Shown: positions 53,700 to 62,940 of the stretch, piece after piece | Layout of the letters: every line of letters starts with the position of its first letter | Numbering within the stretch: the stretch's first letter is position 1 | Assembly: GCF_034931045.1 (NCBI RefSeq) | Contig: NZ_JAYGHH010000015.1 | Location: forward strand, 1 to 64,000 | Direction of reading: 5' to 3' | DNA from: Nodularia sp034931045 | Lineage (GTDB): Bacteria; Cyanobacteriota; Cyanobacteriia; Cyanobacteriales; Nostocaceae | DNA length: 64,000 nt | Position numbers and translations under genes: made by a program | Notes under the pieces: model-generated | The model's input: the letters and a program-made list of their open reading frames with translations, nothing else | Databases searched by the model: none | Told to the model about the DNA's origin: nothing

Positions 53700-55796
53700 A
53701 TGAACGTTGCACCTACCTCTAAATCATCGCGCTTTCGTGCTGGCGATCGCCGCCAAGCCCTCAAAAAAACCAAAATAAATACTCAAAAACTCTATGTGAG
53801 AGCCATTGGGGATGCTTTTATCAAGCTTCATCCCAGTCATGCACTGAAAAATCCCGTCATGTTTTTAGTTTGGCTAGGGACATTGATCACACTAGGATTC
53901 ACCATTGACCCCAACATATTGGGGCCAGCCCCAGAAAATAACCCACAACTTTTTAATGGCTTATTAACAGGAATTTTGTTTCTCACTGTTTGGCTGGCTA
54001 ATTTTGCCGAAGCCTTAGCCGAAGGACGAGGTAAAGCTCAATCCGATGCTTTGCGAGCTATGAAATCAGAAACAATAGCCAAAAAACTTGCCCCCGATGG
54101 CGCAATTTCCGAAGTTTCTTCCACCTCCCTTAGAGAAGGAGACACCGTTTATTTAGTAGCGGGCGATATCATTCCTGCTGATGGCAAAATAATTATGGGT
54201 GTAGCCTCAGTAGATGAATCAGCAATTACTGGAGAAACAGTCCCAATTCTCAAAGAATCCGGCTCGGATGTTGCAGGTTCGGTGATCGGTAGTACGCGAA
54301 TTATCTCTGATGAACTAATCGTAAGGATCACATCTGACCCGGATAAAGGGTTTATTGACCAGATGATTGCTTTATTAGCAGGAAAACAACGCAGCCAAAC
54401 ACCGAATGAAATTACCCTGACAATCTTTCTAGCAATTTTGAGTTTAATTTGTCTGTTGGTTGTGGCTACTGTGCCAGTATTTGCTTACTATATTGAAAGT
54501 CCGGTCAGCATCACCATTTTGATCGCTTTGTTGATAGCCCTAATTCCCACTACCATCAGTGGATTATTAAGTGCTATTGGTATTGCTGGTATGGATCGAG
54601 TTGCCCAATTTAACATCATTGCCACCTCTGGAAGAGCCGTGGAAATCTGTGGGGATGTTAACACCCTCATTCTTGACAAAACAGGTACAATTACCCTTGG
54701 TAATCGTTTGGCAGAAGAGTTTATCCCAATCAATGGCCATTCATTAGAGGAAATGGCTTATGTTGCTTTAGCAGCCAGCATATTGGATGATACGCCTGAA
54801 GGAAAATCAATTATCCGACTGGCTCAAAGCTATGGCGCACAATTTGACTTTGATCTCAACCAAGCTGTAGGGGTGGAATTTTCTGAAATCACCCGAATGA
54901 GTGGCACAAACTTATCCGGGGGGCGTGAAGCCCGTAAAGGCGCAGTCAGAGCAATTAAAGAATTTATTCGTCTCCGTCATGGAAAAGTACCCCCAGAACT
55001 AAATACTGTCTACGAAAGAATTTCTCAACAAGGAGGTACACCCCTAGCAGTTTGTTTAGATCACGAAATTTATGGTGTAATTTATGTCAAAGACATCATT
55101 AAACCCGGTATCCGTGAACGTTTTGAGCAGTTACGCCGGATGGGGGTTAGTACTATTATGCTGACTGGTGACAACCTAATTACTGCATCTGTGATTGCCC
55201 ACGAAGCAGGAGTAAATGACTTGATTGCTGAAGCTACACCAGAGGAAAAAGTCAGCGTTATTCACAGAGAACAAGTAGCCGGTAAAGTAGTAGCAATGAC
55301 AGGAGACGGTACTAACGATGCTCCCGCACTAGCAAAGGCAAATGTCGGCGTTGTCATGAATACAGGAACTCAAGCTGCTAAAGATGCCGCAAATATTATA
55401 GATTTGGACTCTGATCCCACAAAGCTAATTGATATCGTTAGTATTGGTAAACAATTACGGATTACCCGTGGGGTTTTGACTATATTTTCCCTAACTAATG
55501 GTATTGCTAGATACTTTGCAATTATTCCATTTATCTTTACTACTGCTAATTTACAAAGTTTGAATATTATGAATTTGTCTAGCGCTAATACTGCTATATT
55601 ATCGACACTAATTTATAATGCTTTGACTATTCCTGCTTTAATTCCCTTGGCTTTGAATGGTGTGCAGTTACAATATCTGACAGCTAATCAACTCCTAGAA
55701 CGCCATCTCTTGATTTATGGTTTGGGTGGGATAATTGCGCCGTTTATCGTTATTAAGTTAATAGATATGCTAATTGCAACAACAGGATTGATTTAG
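53700..55796 (+). CDS. kdpB: Potassium-transporting ATPase ATP-binding subunit KdpB
   Basis: 698 residues from the ATG at 53700; the frame open further upstream is repeat DNA. P-type ATPase marks: AITGET actuator loop, phosphorylated D326 in DKTGT, and TGDGTNDAPALAKA hinge. It drives K+ uptake through KdpA with ATP. Length matches the family. The kdpA-kdpB spacer of 166 bases consists of tandem repeats, which may affect operon readthrough. Confidence 0.96.
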   Translation: MNVAPTSKSSRFRAGDRRQALKKTKINTQKLYVRAIGDAFIKLHPSHALKNPVMFLVWLGTLITLGFTIDPNILGPAPENNPQLFNGLLTGILFLTVWLANFAEALAEGRGKAQSDALRAMKSETIAKKLAPDGAISEVSSTSLREGDTVYLVAGDIIPADGKIIMGVASVDESAITGETVPILKESGSDVAGSVIGSTRIISDELIVRITSDPDKGFIDQMIALLAGKQRSQTPNEITLTIFLAILSLICLLVVATVPVFAYYIESPVSITILIALLIALIPTTISGLLSAIGIAGMDRVAQFNIIATSGRAVEICGDVNTLILDKTGTITLGNRLAEEFIPINGHSLEEMAYVALAASILDDTPEGKSIIRLAQSYGAQFDFDLNQAVGVEFSEITRMSGTNLSGGREARKGAVRAIKEFIRLRHGKVPPELNTVYERISQQGGTPLAVCLDHEIYGVIYVKDIIKPGIRERFEQLRRMGVSTIMLTGDNLITASVIAHEAGVNDLIAEATPEEKVSVIHREQVAGKVVAMTGDGTNDAPALAKANVGVVMNTGTQAAKDAANIIDLDSDPTKLIDIVSIGKQLRITRGVLTIFSLTNGIARYFAIIPFIFTTANLQSLNIMNLSSANTAILSTLIYNALTIPALIPLALNGVQLQYLTANQLLERHLLIYGLGGIIAPFIVIKLIDMLIATTGLI

Positions 55797-55839
55797 AAAT
55801 TAAAAATTTAATTTTTAGTTTCATCTAAGTAAGGTAAAC

Positions 55840-55870
55840 GAGGGCGGGCAAGATGCCCAACCCACAAGAA
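55840..55870. repeat. GGGCGGGCAAGATGCCC dispersed repeat
   Basis: GAGGGCGGGCAAGATGCCC then AACCCACAAGA between kdpB and kdpC, a known style of Nostocales intergenic repeat; related to 45836-45915. Confidence 0.65.
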
Positions 55871-55939
55871 TAATAATATTAAAATGTGTACTTTATTTAG
55901 TTGAAAAATTCTATACCTTCAAAATTAATAGGAAGTTTT

Positions 55940-56533
55940 ATGAGTTTTATTCGAGAAATGACCAAAGCTATGCGGATGGTTTTGGTACTTTGGCTATTAA
56001 CGGCAATTATTTATCCTCTGGCAATCTTGGTCATGGGTCAAGCTTTGTTTCCATTTGCCGCTAATGGTAGTGTGATGGTGAATGTAGAGGCAGAAGCCAT
56101 TGGTTCAGCTTTAATTGGTCAGACATTCACCTCTGATGGTTATTTTCACGGTCGTCCCAGTCGTGTGAGATATAGCCAAGGTAAACAGGCCAGTCCAACT
56201 GGTATATCTGGTGCTAGTAATCTGGCTCCTAGCAATCCAGTACTGCTAGAGAGAATTGTTGAACAGACAAATCAGTTTCGAGATGATAATATTCAACCCC
56301 TTGGAGAGTTAATTTATACTTCTGGTTCTGGGTTAGATCCACATATTTCTGTTAGAGCGGCAAGGCAGCAGTTGGGGCGAGTTGCTCGCGCCCGTGGTGT
56401 TCAAGAAGATGAAATATTACCTTTAATTAATAGATATACTGATGGCAGGTTTCTATGGATTTTTGGTGAGCCGGGGGTCAATGTACTGCGGCTGAATTAT
56501 GCTCTTGACCTGAAAGATATTAACCGCCAATGA
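55940..56533 (+). CDS. kdpC: Potassium-transporting ATPase subunit KdpC
   Basis: 197 residues from the ATG at 55940, with AGGAAG about six bases upstream; a TTG at 55901 is less likely. One membrane helix (about 12-35, MVLVLWLLTAIIYPLAILV) then a periplasmic domain with GQTFTSDGYFHGRPS, GSGLDPHISV and RARGV. KdpC stabilises the KdpAB complex. No kdpG gene and no kdpD sensor follow; the next gene is moaA, so regulation must come from genes elsewhere. Confidence 0.94.
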   Translation: MSFIREMTKAMRMVLVLWLLTAIIYPLAILVMGQALFPFAANGSVMVNVEAEAIGSALIGQTFTSDGYFHGRPSRVRYSQGKQASPTGISGASNLAPSNPVLLERIVEQTNQFRDDNIQPLGELIYTSGSGLDPHISVRAARQQLGRVARARGVQEDEILPLINRYTDGRFLWIFGEPGVNVLRLNYALDLKDINRQ

Positions 56534-56655
56534 AGAGGCAAGGGGGCAGGGGGCAGGGGGCAGAGGGCAGGGGAGAAGAAACTAACTCTTAACTTTCTTC
56601 ACTCAGCACTTTCCCCACTCAGCACTCAGCACTTTCCCCACTCAGCACTTTGTAG
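56534..56655. repeat. Composite tandem-repeat element, copy D (reversed)
   Basis: GGCAGGG units, core AGAAGAAACTAACTCTTAAC then TTTCTTC, and CACTCAGCA units: the reverse complement of the element at 59046. It starts at the kdpC stop codon. Confidence 0.88.
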
Positions 56656-56677
56656 GATAGAGAATAAACACCAAACC

Positions 56678-57664
56678 ATGAACCAGGTAGATTATCTCCG
56701 AATTAGCCTTATTGATCGCTGCAATTTTCGTTGTCAGTATTGTATGCCAGAGGGGGCAGAGTTAGATTATCTGCTTCAGCAAGAATTATTAACTGATCAG
56801 GAATTGCTGACGCTGATTCAAGAGGTATTTATTCCTGTGGGTTTTACCCGGTTTCGGTTGACGGGTGGGGAACCTTTGCTGCGCCCCCGTGTAGCAGATT
56901 TGGTGAAGGCGATCGCATCTTTACCCCAAACCCAAGACCTCTCTATGACTACCAATGGGTTTTTATTAGCCTCTCAAGCCCAAAACCTCTATGATGCTGG
57001 TCTCCGGCGGATAAATATTAGCCTGGATTCCCTGGACTCAGACACTTTTAATCAAATTATCGGCAATCGTGGTCGTTCTCGTTGGCAACAAGTTTGGCGA
57101 GGGATTCAAGCTGCCCATACCGTAGGATTTGACCCGTTGAAACTAAATGTAGTGGTGATTCCTGGTGTCAATGACCATGAAATTCTGGATTTAGCTGCTT
57201 TAACCATTGATAAGCAATGGCACGTCAGATTTATTGAGTTTATGCCCATTGGTAATGGTGATTTATTTAGCGATCGCGGTTGGGTATCTTCTGAGGAGTT
57301 ACGCCAACTTATCCGCGATCGCTGGGGCTTGACAACATCCCACGTTTGTGGTGCTGGGCCTGCTGATGTATTTCAAATTCCAGGCGCAAAGGGAACCCTG
57401 GGATTTATTAGTCAGATGTCAGAATGTTTTTGCGATCGCTGTAACCGGATGCGCCTTTCTGCCGATGGTTGGCTGCGTCCCTGTCTATTAAATGAAACTG
57501 GACAAATTGATTTAAAAACAGCGCTGCGTGCTGGTACTAGCACTGACCAACTACAAACACAAGTCAGACAGTTATTAGAAATAAAACCAGAAATTAACTT
57601 TAAAGAGCGCGACTCTGGTACTGCCAGTCTTTACAGCCGCACCATGTCGCAAATTGGTGGTTAG
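56678..57664 (+). CDS. moaA: GTP 3',8-cyclase MoaA
   Basis: 328 residues. The radical SAM cluster is C15-x3-C19-x2-C22 (CNFRCQYC); the second cluster uses C in SECFCDRCNRMRLS and LRPCL. The C-terminus ends in GG (MSQIGG), the exact GG motif needed for catalysis. It turns GTP into the cyclic intermediate of molybdopterin synthesis in the cytosol. It stands alone, upstream of a MITE, with no other moa genes nearby. Confidence 0.96.
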   Translation: MNQVDYLRISLIDRCNFRCQYCMPEGAELDYLLQQELLTDQELLTLIQEVFIPVGFTRFRLTGGEPLLRPRVADLVKAIASLPQTQDLSMTTNGFLLASQAQNLYDAGLRRINISLDSLDSDTFNQIIGNRGRSRWQQVWRGIQAAHTVGFDPLKLNVVVIPGVNDHEILDLAALTIDKQWHVRFIEFMPIGNGDLFSDRGWVSSEELRQLIRDRWGLTTSHVCGAGPADVFQIPGAKGTLGFISQMSECFCDRCNRMRLSADGWLRPCLLNETGQIDLKTALRAGTSTDQLQTQVRQLLEIKPEINFKERDSGTASLYSRTMSQIGG

Positions 57665-57695
57665 TCATTGGTCATTTGTGATTGGGGAATTAAAT

Positions 57696-57924
57696 AGGGC
57701 TTGCTGAATAAAAGTGAAACCGTTATCCATTAAGGGTTTAAGGAACCTGAAAAGTTAAAAAGGTGCAAGGAATCAGACTTGTGAAGATGAAAAGTTATGC
57801 ATTGATTGCATATTCAGATATTTTCACCAAAATAAATCCTCAAAACCCTGTTCCCTGTTCCCTGTTCCCTCTCCTCACAAATAACTTTTATGCCTAACGG
57901 CACGCTACACGAACAGCAAGCCCT
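57696..57924. mobile_element. MITE, copy 1 (229 bp)
   Basis: Terminal inverted repeats AGGGCTTGCTG (57696-57706) and CAGCAAGCCCT (57914-57924), flanked on both sides by AAAT as a 4-bp target duplication. No coding capacity inside; CCCTGTTCCCT repeats lie at 57845-57870 and CCTAACGGCACGCTACACG near the right end. A second, diverged copy with ATAT duplication is at 63745-63967. It occupies most of the 401-base spacer between moaA and rpsD. The parent insertion sequence is not identified. Confidence 0.75.
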
Positions 57925-58065
57925 AAATAATCTACAAATTTGGTTTTGTACTTTACCCTGTCTCTAACTACCGTCAAAAACTCCCCTCTCCTTGATAAGA
58001 AGAGGGGCTGGGGGTGAGGTTCTATATTTTCTTAAATCCACACTCCAATGACCAAAGACTAATAA

Positions 58066-58674
58066 CTAAGCTTGACGTGAGTAGTATTCCACAACAAGCA
58101 GTTCATTAACTTGTAACGCTACCCATTCGCGCTCAATGACGCTGTTAACTTTACCAGTCAACTTAGCTTTATCAAATTCCAGATGACTGGGGAGATTGGC
58201 TAAACCGGGATATTGCAAATTGGCTTCTACCAACTTCCGTGAAGCGTCGCGGTCTCTAACTGCAACTACTTCACCGGGACGGCACTGATAACTAGCAATA
58301 TCGACTCGCTTACCGTTAACTGTTACATGACCGTGATTTACCAGTTGGCGAGCAGCTGGAATTGTGGGAGCCATACCCAAGCGAAAAACGGTATTATCCA
58401 AGCGCATTTCTAGCATTTGTAGCAGCACTTGTCCGGTAGAACCGGTGACGCGTCTAGCTTTACGCACATAACGTAGCAGTTGTTTTTCGGTCAAACCGTA
58501 GTTCATCCGAATCTTTTGTTTTTCTTCTAGACGGACTGCATACTCAGAGCGTTTTTTGCGGTTCTGACCATGTTGGCCTGGTGGATAGGCTCGTCTAGCA
58601 GTTTTACGACTTAATCCTGGCAATTCGCCTAAGCGACGTACAATTCTGAGGCGTGGCCCTCTATATCGGGACAT
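58066..58674 (-). CDS. rpsD: 30S ribosomal protein S4
   Basis: 202 residues from the ATG at 58674, with AGGA seven bases before it; 18 extra residues upstream are rejected. MSRYRGPRLRIVRRLGELPG, YPPGQHGQ and the S4 RNA-binding domain with MRLDNTVFRLGMAPT and VNHGHVTVNGKRVD are standard. S4 starts assembly of the 30S body by binding 16S rRNA. In cyanobacteria rpsD stands outside the large ribosomal operons, as here. The upstream sequence is the end of an insertion-sequence relic. Confidence 0.97.
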   Translation of the reverse strand: MSRYRGPRLRIVRRLGELPGLSRKTARRAYPPGQHGQNRKKRSEYAVRLEEKQKIRMNYGLTEKQLLRYVRKARRVTGSTGQVLLQMLEMRLDNTVFRLGMAPTIPAARQLVNHGHVTVNGKRVDIASYQCRPGEVVAVRDRDASRKLVEANLQYPGLANLPSHLEFDKAKLTGKVNSVIEREWVALQVNELLVVEYYSRQA

Positions 58675-58723
58675 GAGTTTCCTTAATCTAATCCTGTTAA
58701 CTTTTAACCAGACATTCAATTTT

Positions 58724-58871
58724 GACACTCTCCTGATTATAAATCAGGAAATTCTTGGTTCTCCGAAACTGCTTACTTTGACAAGACATATCAAAGCAGA
58801 GGCATTTTCTCCCCAAGCGTAAAATCCGGACTGTCCTGCCGTACTCTAACAAACCGGTTCTGTGAGTTTAT
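58724..58871 (-). mobile_element. Relic of an IS200/IS605-type (TnpB) element end
   Basis: On the minus strand a frame reading SQNRFVRVRQDSPDFTLGEK then MPLL-stop (58865 to 58791) resembles the C-terminus of cyanobacterial TnpB-family proteins. It is followed by TTTCGGAGAACCAAGAAT, a hairpin with TCCTGATT/AATCAGGA arms (58731-58749) and GAGTGTCAA, the usual right end of such elements. No transposase body remains, and a stop sits just upstream in frame. The recognition is from memory of related ends. It lies 50 bases before rpsD. Confidence 0.6.
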
Positions 58872-59045
58872 TTAGTTGCGTAGACTACGAAATCCCTAGA
58901 TTGGCTTAAGCAGTATTTCAGCGCGGAAACACTTTTGAGTCTACTTATCTTATATTTTGACTATATTAGCACCATTCGCCTCAGCATCAATCGCAGCGCT
59001 AAAAATCCTTGAGAATATAGGCATCTGCTTGAGGTCTATAGTTAA

Positions 59046-59160
59046 AGTGCTGAGTGCTGAGTGCTGAGTGAAGAAAGTTAAGAGTTAGTTTCTTCTCTCC
59101 TGCCCCCTGCCCCCTGCCCCCTGCCCCCTGCACCCTGCCCCCTGCCTCGTTTCCTCTTCC
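59046..59160. repeat. Composite tandem-repeat element, copy E
   Basis: GTGCTGAGT units (59046-59069), core GAAGAAAGTTAAGAGTTAG then TTTCTTC (an inverted GAAGAAA/TTTCTTC pair), then CCCCTGC heptamers. It separates the IS relic from the dnaE C-half gene. Confidence 0.9.
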
Positions 59161-59198
59161 CCAGTAACTTTTACATATTTTTTTGGAGGTTGATAAAA

Positions 59199-60551
59199 AT
59201 GGTCAAAATCACTGCTCGTAAATTTGTCGGTAGAGAAAATGTCTATGACATCGGGGTTGAGCGTTACCATAATTTTACGATTAAACATGGTTTGATCGCC
59301 TCTAATTGTTTCAACAAATCCCATTCAACTGCCTATGGATATGTCACTTATCAAACTGCGTATTTAAAGGCTAATTATCCATTAGAGTATATGGCCGCGC
59401 TATTGACGGCAAACAGTGGCGATACCGATAAAGTACAAAAGTATATTAATAACTGCGTGAATATGGGTATTACCATAGATCCGCCTGATATTAATCGTTC
59501 TGGTCTAGATTTTACACCAGCAGTTGGAAAGATTTTATTTGGGTTTACAGCCGTGCGGAACGTGGGGCAGAATGCGATCGCTTCTATTTTGTCAGCCAGA
59601 AATGAGGGTGGCGAATTTCAATCCCTGGCTGATTTTTGCGATCGCGTGGATCTGCGTGCTGTTAACCGCCGCACCGTAGAATCATTAATTCACTGTGGAG
59701 CCTTTGACAAAATCGAAGCAAACCGCCATCAGTTAACCAAGGATTTAGAACTGGTTTACGATTGGGCGCAATCCCGCGACAAAGATCGGGCTAGTGGTCA
59801 GGGAAATCTCTTTGATTTATTAGGTGATAATGTTACTAATATTAATAATCAAACAAAAAGTAATACTTTTGAAGCCGTTCCTAAAGCTGACACTGTGTCC
59901 GATTTTCCCCCTCAAGAAAAATTACGCAAAGAAAAAGAATTACTGGGTTTTTACGTTTCAGATCATCCATTAAAAGACTTAAGAAAAGCAGCATCACTGC
60001 TGAGTCCTATTAATCTTTCGCAACTTAACGAACAAAAAGAAGATGCAAAAATTTGTGCAGTGATCATGCTGAATAATGTCAAAAAAGTAATGACTAAAAA
60101 GGGTGATCCAATGGCTATTTTACAAATTGAAGATTTAACGGCACAAACTGAGGCTGTTGTTTTTCCCAAAACTTATGGACGCATCAGTGAACAACTCATA
60201 GTTGATGTGCGATTAATTATTTGGGGTAAAATAGATCGGCGAGATGACCAAACTCAACTGATTGTTGAAGATGTAGAACCAGTAGAGACAGTAAAAATGG
60301 TGATGGTTGAACTAAATCCTCAACAAGCAAGTGACATTGAACATTTACATCATTTAAAAACAATTTTACAAGAATATTCAGGGGATAAAGAGAACGCAAA
60401 AACGCCAGTAATTGGAATTATACAATCAGAAAATTCTCGCCAATTAGTTCGCTTAGGTTGGCAATTTTGTGTAGAAGATTCTCGGATCACAGTTCAAGCC
60501 TTACAAAATGCCAGATTTACTGCTCATTTAAAATCACTCATTGGTAGTTGA
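59199..60551 (+). CDS. dnaE: DNA polymerase III alpha, C-half with split-intein C-fragment
   Basis: 450 residues from ATG at 59199, nine bases after GGAGG. Residues 1-36 are the C-intein: RENVYDIGVERYHNF and HGLIASN, ending in the catalytic N36. The C-extein begins C37-F-N with KSHSTAYGYVTYQTAYLKAN, the usual splice junction of cyanobacterial DnaE. The rest is the C-terminal third of the replicative polymerase: fingers end, helix-hairpin-helix region and an OB fold (about residues 275-360, ICAVIMLNNVKKVMTKKGDP). The N-half with the N-intein must be elsewhere in the genome; the two proteins splice in trans to give active DnaE. Well known from Nostoc and Synechocystis. Confidence 0.96.
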   Translation: MVKITARKFVGRENVYDIGVERYHNFTIKHGLIASNCFNKSHSTAYGYVTYQTAYLKANYPLEYMAALLTANSGDTDKVQKYINNCVNMGITIDPPDINRSGLDFTPAVGKILFGFTAVRNVGQNAIASILSARNEGGEFQSLADFCDRVDLRAVNRRTVESLIHCGAFDKIEANRHQLTKDLELVYDWAQSRDKDRASGQGNLFDLLGDNVTNINNQTKSNTFEAVPKADTVSDFPPQEKLRKEKELLGFYVSDHPLKDLRKAASLLSPINLSQLNEQKEDAKICAVIMLNNVKKVMTKKGDPMAILQIEDLTAQTEAVVFPKTYGRISEQLIVDVRLIIWGKIDRRDDQTQLIVEDVEPVETVKMVMVELNPQQASDIEHLHHLKTILQEYSGDKENAKTPVIGIIQSENSRQLVRLGWQFCVEDSRITVQALQNARFTAHLKSLIGS

Positions 60552-60555
60552 GAAA

Positions 60556-60785
60556 AGAAAGTGCTGAGTGGGGAAAGTTCTGAGTGCTGAGTTCTGAGTT
60601 TTNNNNNNNNNNNNNNNNNNNNNNNNNNNNNNNNNNNNNNNNNNNNNNNNNNNNNNNNNNNNNNNNNNNNNNNNNNNNNNNNNNNNNNNNNNNNNNNNNN
60701 NNNNNNNNNNNNNNNNNNNNNNNNNNNNNNNNNNNNNNNNNNNNNNNNNNNNNNNNNNNNNNNCGAATTACGAATTACGAATTAG
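60556..60785. repeat. Tandem repeats on both sides of an assembly gap (60603-60763)
   Basis: GTGCTGAGTGGGGAAAG and TTCTGAGTGCTGAG units lead into 161 N; CGAATTA heptamers follow to 60785. The gap probably hides a longer repeat array. Confidence 0.9.
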
Positions 60786-61999
60786 ATTTGCGGTGGCTTT
60801 GCAATACCCTGCTTAGTTAAATTCGCCTCAAGCTCCCTGATAAATTGCATATCTTCGTCTAACAGAGGCTGGTTCTGCTTTCCCTGGGATTGCTTTTCCA
60901 AAAAATTGAATGCTTGCCGGAATTCATCGGGACTAGTCTGAATAGGCGAATCAAAATGACAGGCGATAATTTGGTGAAAATCCCAAGTTGCAACTTGATC
61001 AGCCCATGTAAGTACTTGTCTTGGTGCTTGGGGTAGGATCAGTATTTGCAGGATTGGAGCTACAAAAGGACGGCCATTACTTCGTAGGATATTAAACGAT
61101 TGCCGCCAGTCCTCTCGCCAGCGAAACGGATAGAAACCAAAATAAGCCTTTGGTGAATGCTGTGGTGCTTGGAAAGCATCGCGTAACATTTGCCCTAATT
61201 CAGTCATTTCTAAGGAATGAGGACGAAAATAAACGGCAAACAGTGAAATACGTTGCCATCCCTGACGACGATTTTCGGGATGATCTGCGATCGCTTCCCC
61301 AGCATGATCTCTAGCATGAAACAATAATGGGTAGGGGTCTAATTGGTTAATAGCAGGTGGTTCTTCTGGTACAGACAGTATAGAGTCAGTTAAGAGCAGA
61401 GTATGCGATCGCCTGTGAAAAAATGCCACTTCTGCAAAGGAACCCCTACCCAAATCGATATCCAAAATCTGATAGTCGAACTCATCGGCAAACGGACTTT
61501 GACTACTATCCTCTGGAAGTACCTGAGTGCGTTTGTGGGGAAAACCCAGCCAACTCAGGGGTAAATTAACCGGGAAACTCCATTGATGGGGAGCAACAAA
61601 AACCTGTGCTTGTGGAAAGCATCTGGCAAAAGGTCCGACAAAAACTTTATGTTCTAGACCAGAACTCGTTGGCAAAATAATATACTTAACATCACCGTAC
61701 TTGGTGACTAACGCATTAACTAAGCGGACACACTCAATAGTAGGAGCAACTGGTGCATAAACCAAAAGACCTCCGGTTGCGAGTTTAACCACAGTCATCC
61801 GAATCGGCACAACCGTGTAGAGAATGCCGTGAAGCTGATCAAATATCCAAATCGTATCCTTAACTATTTCCGCGCAAATTGTCCGCCGTCTACCGTAGGG
61901 ATAAAGTGGTACAGCAGGCCAAAAGTGCCATGACCAATCTTTTGGATGAGTACTTGGTTGCATCCATTCATTTCCCTCTAAGTTTCCCTGTACGTTCAT
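60782..61999 (-). CDS. DUF4336 protein
   Basis: 405 residues. DWSWHFWPAVPLYPYGRRRT near the start, then a metallo-beta-lactamase-like fold: LLVYAPVAPT, GDVKYIILPTSSGLEHK and a final HFDSPIQ, all features of DUF4336, a family of unknown function common in cyanobacteria and algae. No signal peptide. Two starts are possible, 61999 and 61963; the first makes a 32-base overlap with the TspO-like gene. The zinc ligands of true beta-lactamases are not all present. Same direction as the TspO-like gene, so an operon is likely. Confidence 0.82.
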   Translation of the reverse strand: MNVQGNLEGNEWMQPSTHPKDWSWHFWPAVPLYPYGRRRTICAEIVKDTIWIFDQLHGILYTVVPIRMTVVKLATGGLLVYAPVAPTIECVRLVNALVTKYGDVKYIILPTSSGLEHKVFVGPFARCFPQAQVFVAPHQWSFPVNLPLSWLGFPHKRTQVLPEDSSQSPFADEFDYQILDIDLGRGSFAEVAFFHRRSHTLLLTDSILSVPEEPPAINQLDPYPLLFHARDHAGEAIADHPENRRQGWQRISLFAVYFRPHSLEMTELGQMLRDAFQAPQHSPKAYFGFYPFRWREDWRQSFNILRSNGRPFVAPILQILILPQAPRQVLTWADQVATWDFHQIIACHFDSPIQTSPDEFRQAFNFLEKQSQGKQNQPLLDEDMQFIRELEANLTKQGIAKPPQI

Positions 62000-62768
62000 T
62001 TCTTACACTTTTAATCGTGATCATCAAAACCAGGGCAATTGCCAAAATTAATGCCACGTTCCTGAGTAAAGAGTTGTCCCACTGCTTAAGTGATATTGCT
62101 ACCAATGCCCACACTGTTACCCCTGTGTAAGCAAAGTCTCGACGCTGGATGACAATGGCTGCTGCAATCAAAAAAGCCACCAATAACATCATAGCAGTCC
62201 ATAATTCAGCAGAAATGCCCCATCCATCCCACTTCTCTAAGTACAACCAAGAAGCGACATTTACAATAGTCGCCACGCTAATCCAACCCAGATAAATACT
62301 AATGGGAAAATGAACGCACCACTTCTTCATCTGAGAAACACGCTTGCTACCAATGCCTAAACGCACATAAGCAATAATCAGTGATATCAAAATTAACAAG
62401 ATTGCCACTACAGAAAAAGCAAAAAGTCTAGCAAGAAAAAGATATACCCAAATAATTTGAGCAACAGAGGCAATTACCAATAAATATCCGGTTTTACGTA
62501 GATATCCATTCTGCCTTTGCTTCGGGAGAAATTGATAAATTCCCAATACGAACAATCCCAGATAAATCACTCCCCAAATCGCAAAAGCATAGTTAGCAGG
62601 GATAATCAAAACATTAGCGAACAAAGTATTAGAAATCTCTCCTATACTCAAATCATTGGGAGGAGAAATATTTGATACTACATTGACAACAAAAGCGCCA
62701 ATAACGGCGGACAATGTAGCAATTTGCCGGATAATATCCTGGTAATTGATAGATGTGGACTTTTGCAT
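61968..62768 (-). CDS. TspO/MBR-related membrane protein
   Basis: 266 residues with six or seven hydrophobic helices. The piece IPANYAFAIWGVIYLGLFVLG is the tryptophan-rich signature of the TspO-related branch, and WISVATIVNVASWL is another conserved helix. Classic TspO has about 160 residues and five helices; this longer form is the variant found in cyanobacteria. Ligand unknown (tetrapyrroles or lipids in TspO proper). It starts its operon; the DUF4336 gene overlaps its end. Confidence 0.8.
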   Translation of the reverse strand: MQKSTSINYQDIIRQIATLSAVIGAFVVNVVSNISPPNDLSIGEISNTLFANVLIIPANYAFAIWGVIYLGLFVLGIYQFLPKQRQNGYLRKTGYLLVIASVAQIIWVYLFLARLFAFSVVAILLILISLIIAYVRLGIGSKRVSQMKKWCVHFPISIYLGWISVATIVNVASWLYLEKWDGWGISAELWTAMMLLVAFLIAAAIVIQRRDFAYTGVTVWALVAISLKQWDNSLLRNVALILAIALVLMITIKSVRNERTGKLRGK

Positions 62769-62940
62769 AAAATCATCAATTAACTTAATAACTTTGTTTG
62801 CTTTTAGTTTATATCTTTATGAAGAGAAGAATTTGTTTTTGCATACTACCTATTAGGAGGAGTCTGAGCCTTTATTTCACGTTAGCATCTTGAATATATA
62901 AAGACTAAAAAAACATCAAACGATAGCTAATGATTCATAA

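Noticed and set aside
58731..58749. S4 autoregulatory hairpin in the rpsD leader
   Set aside because: The hairpin fits better as the terminal stem of the insertion-sequence relic that continues upstream.
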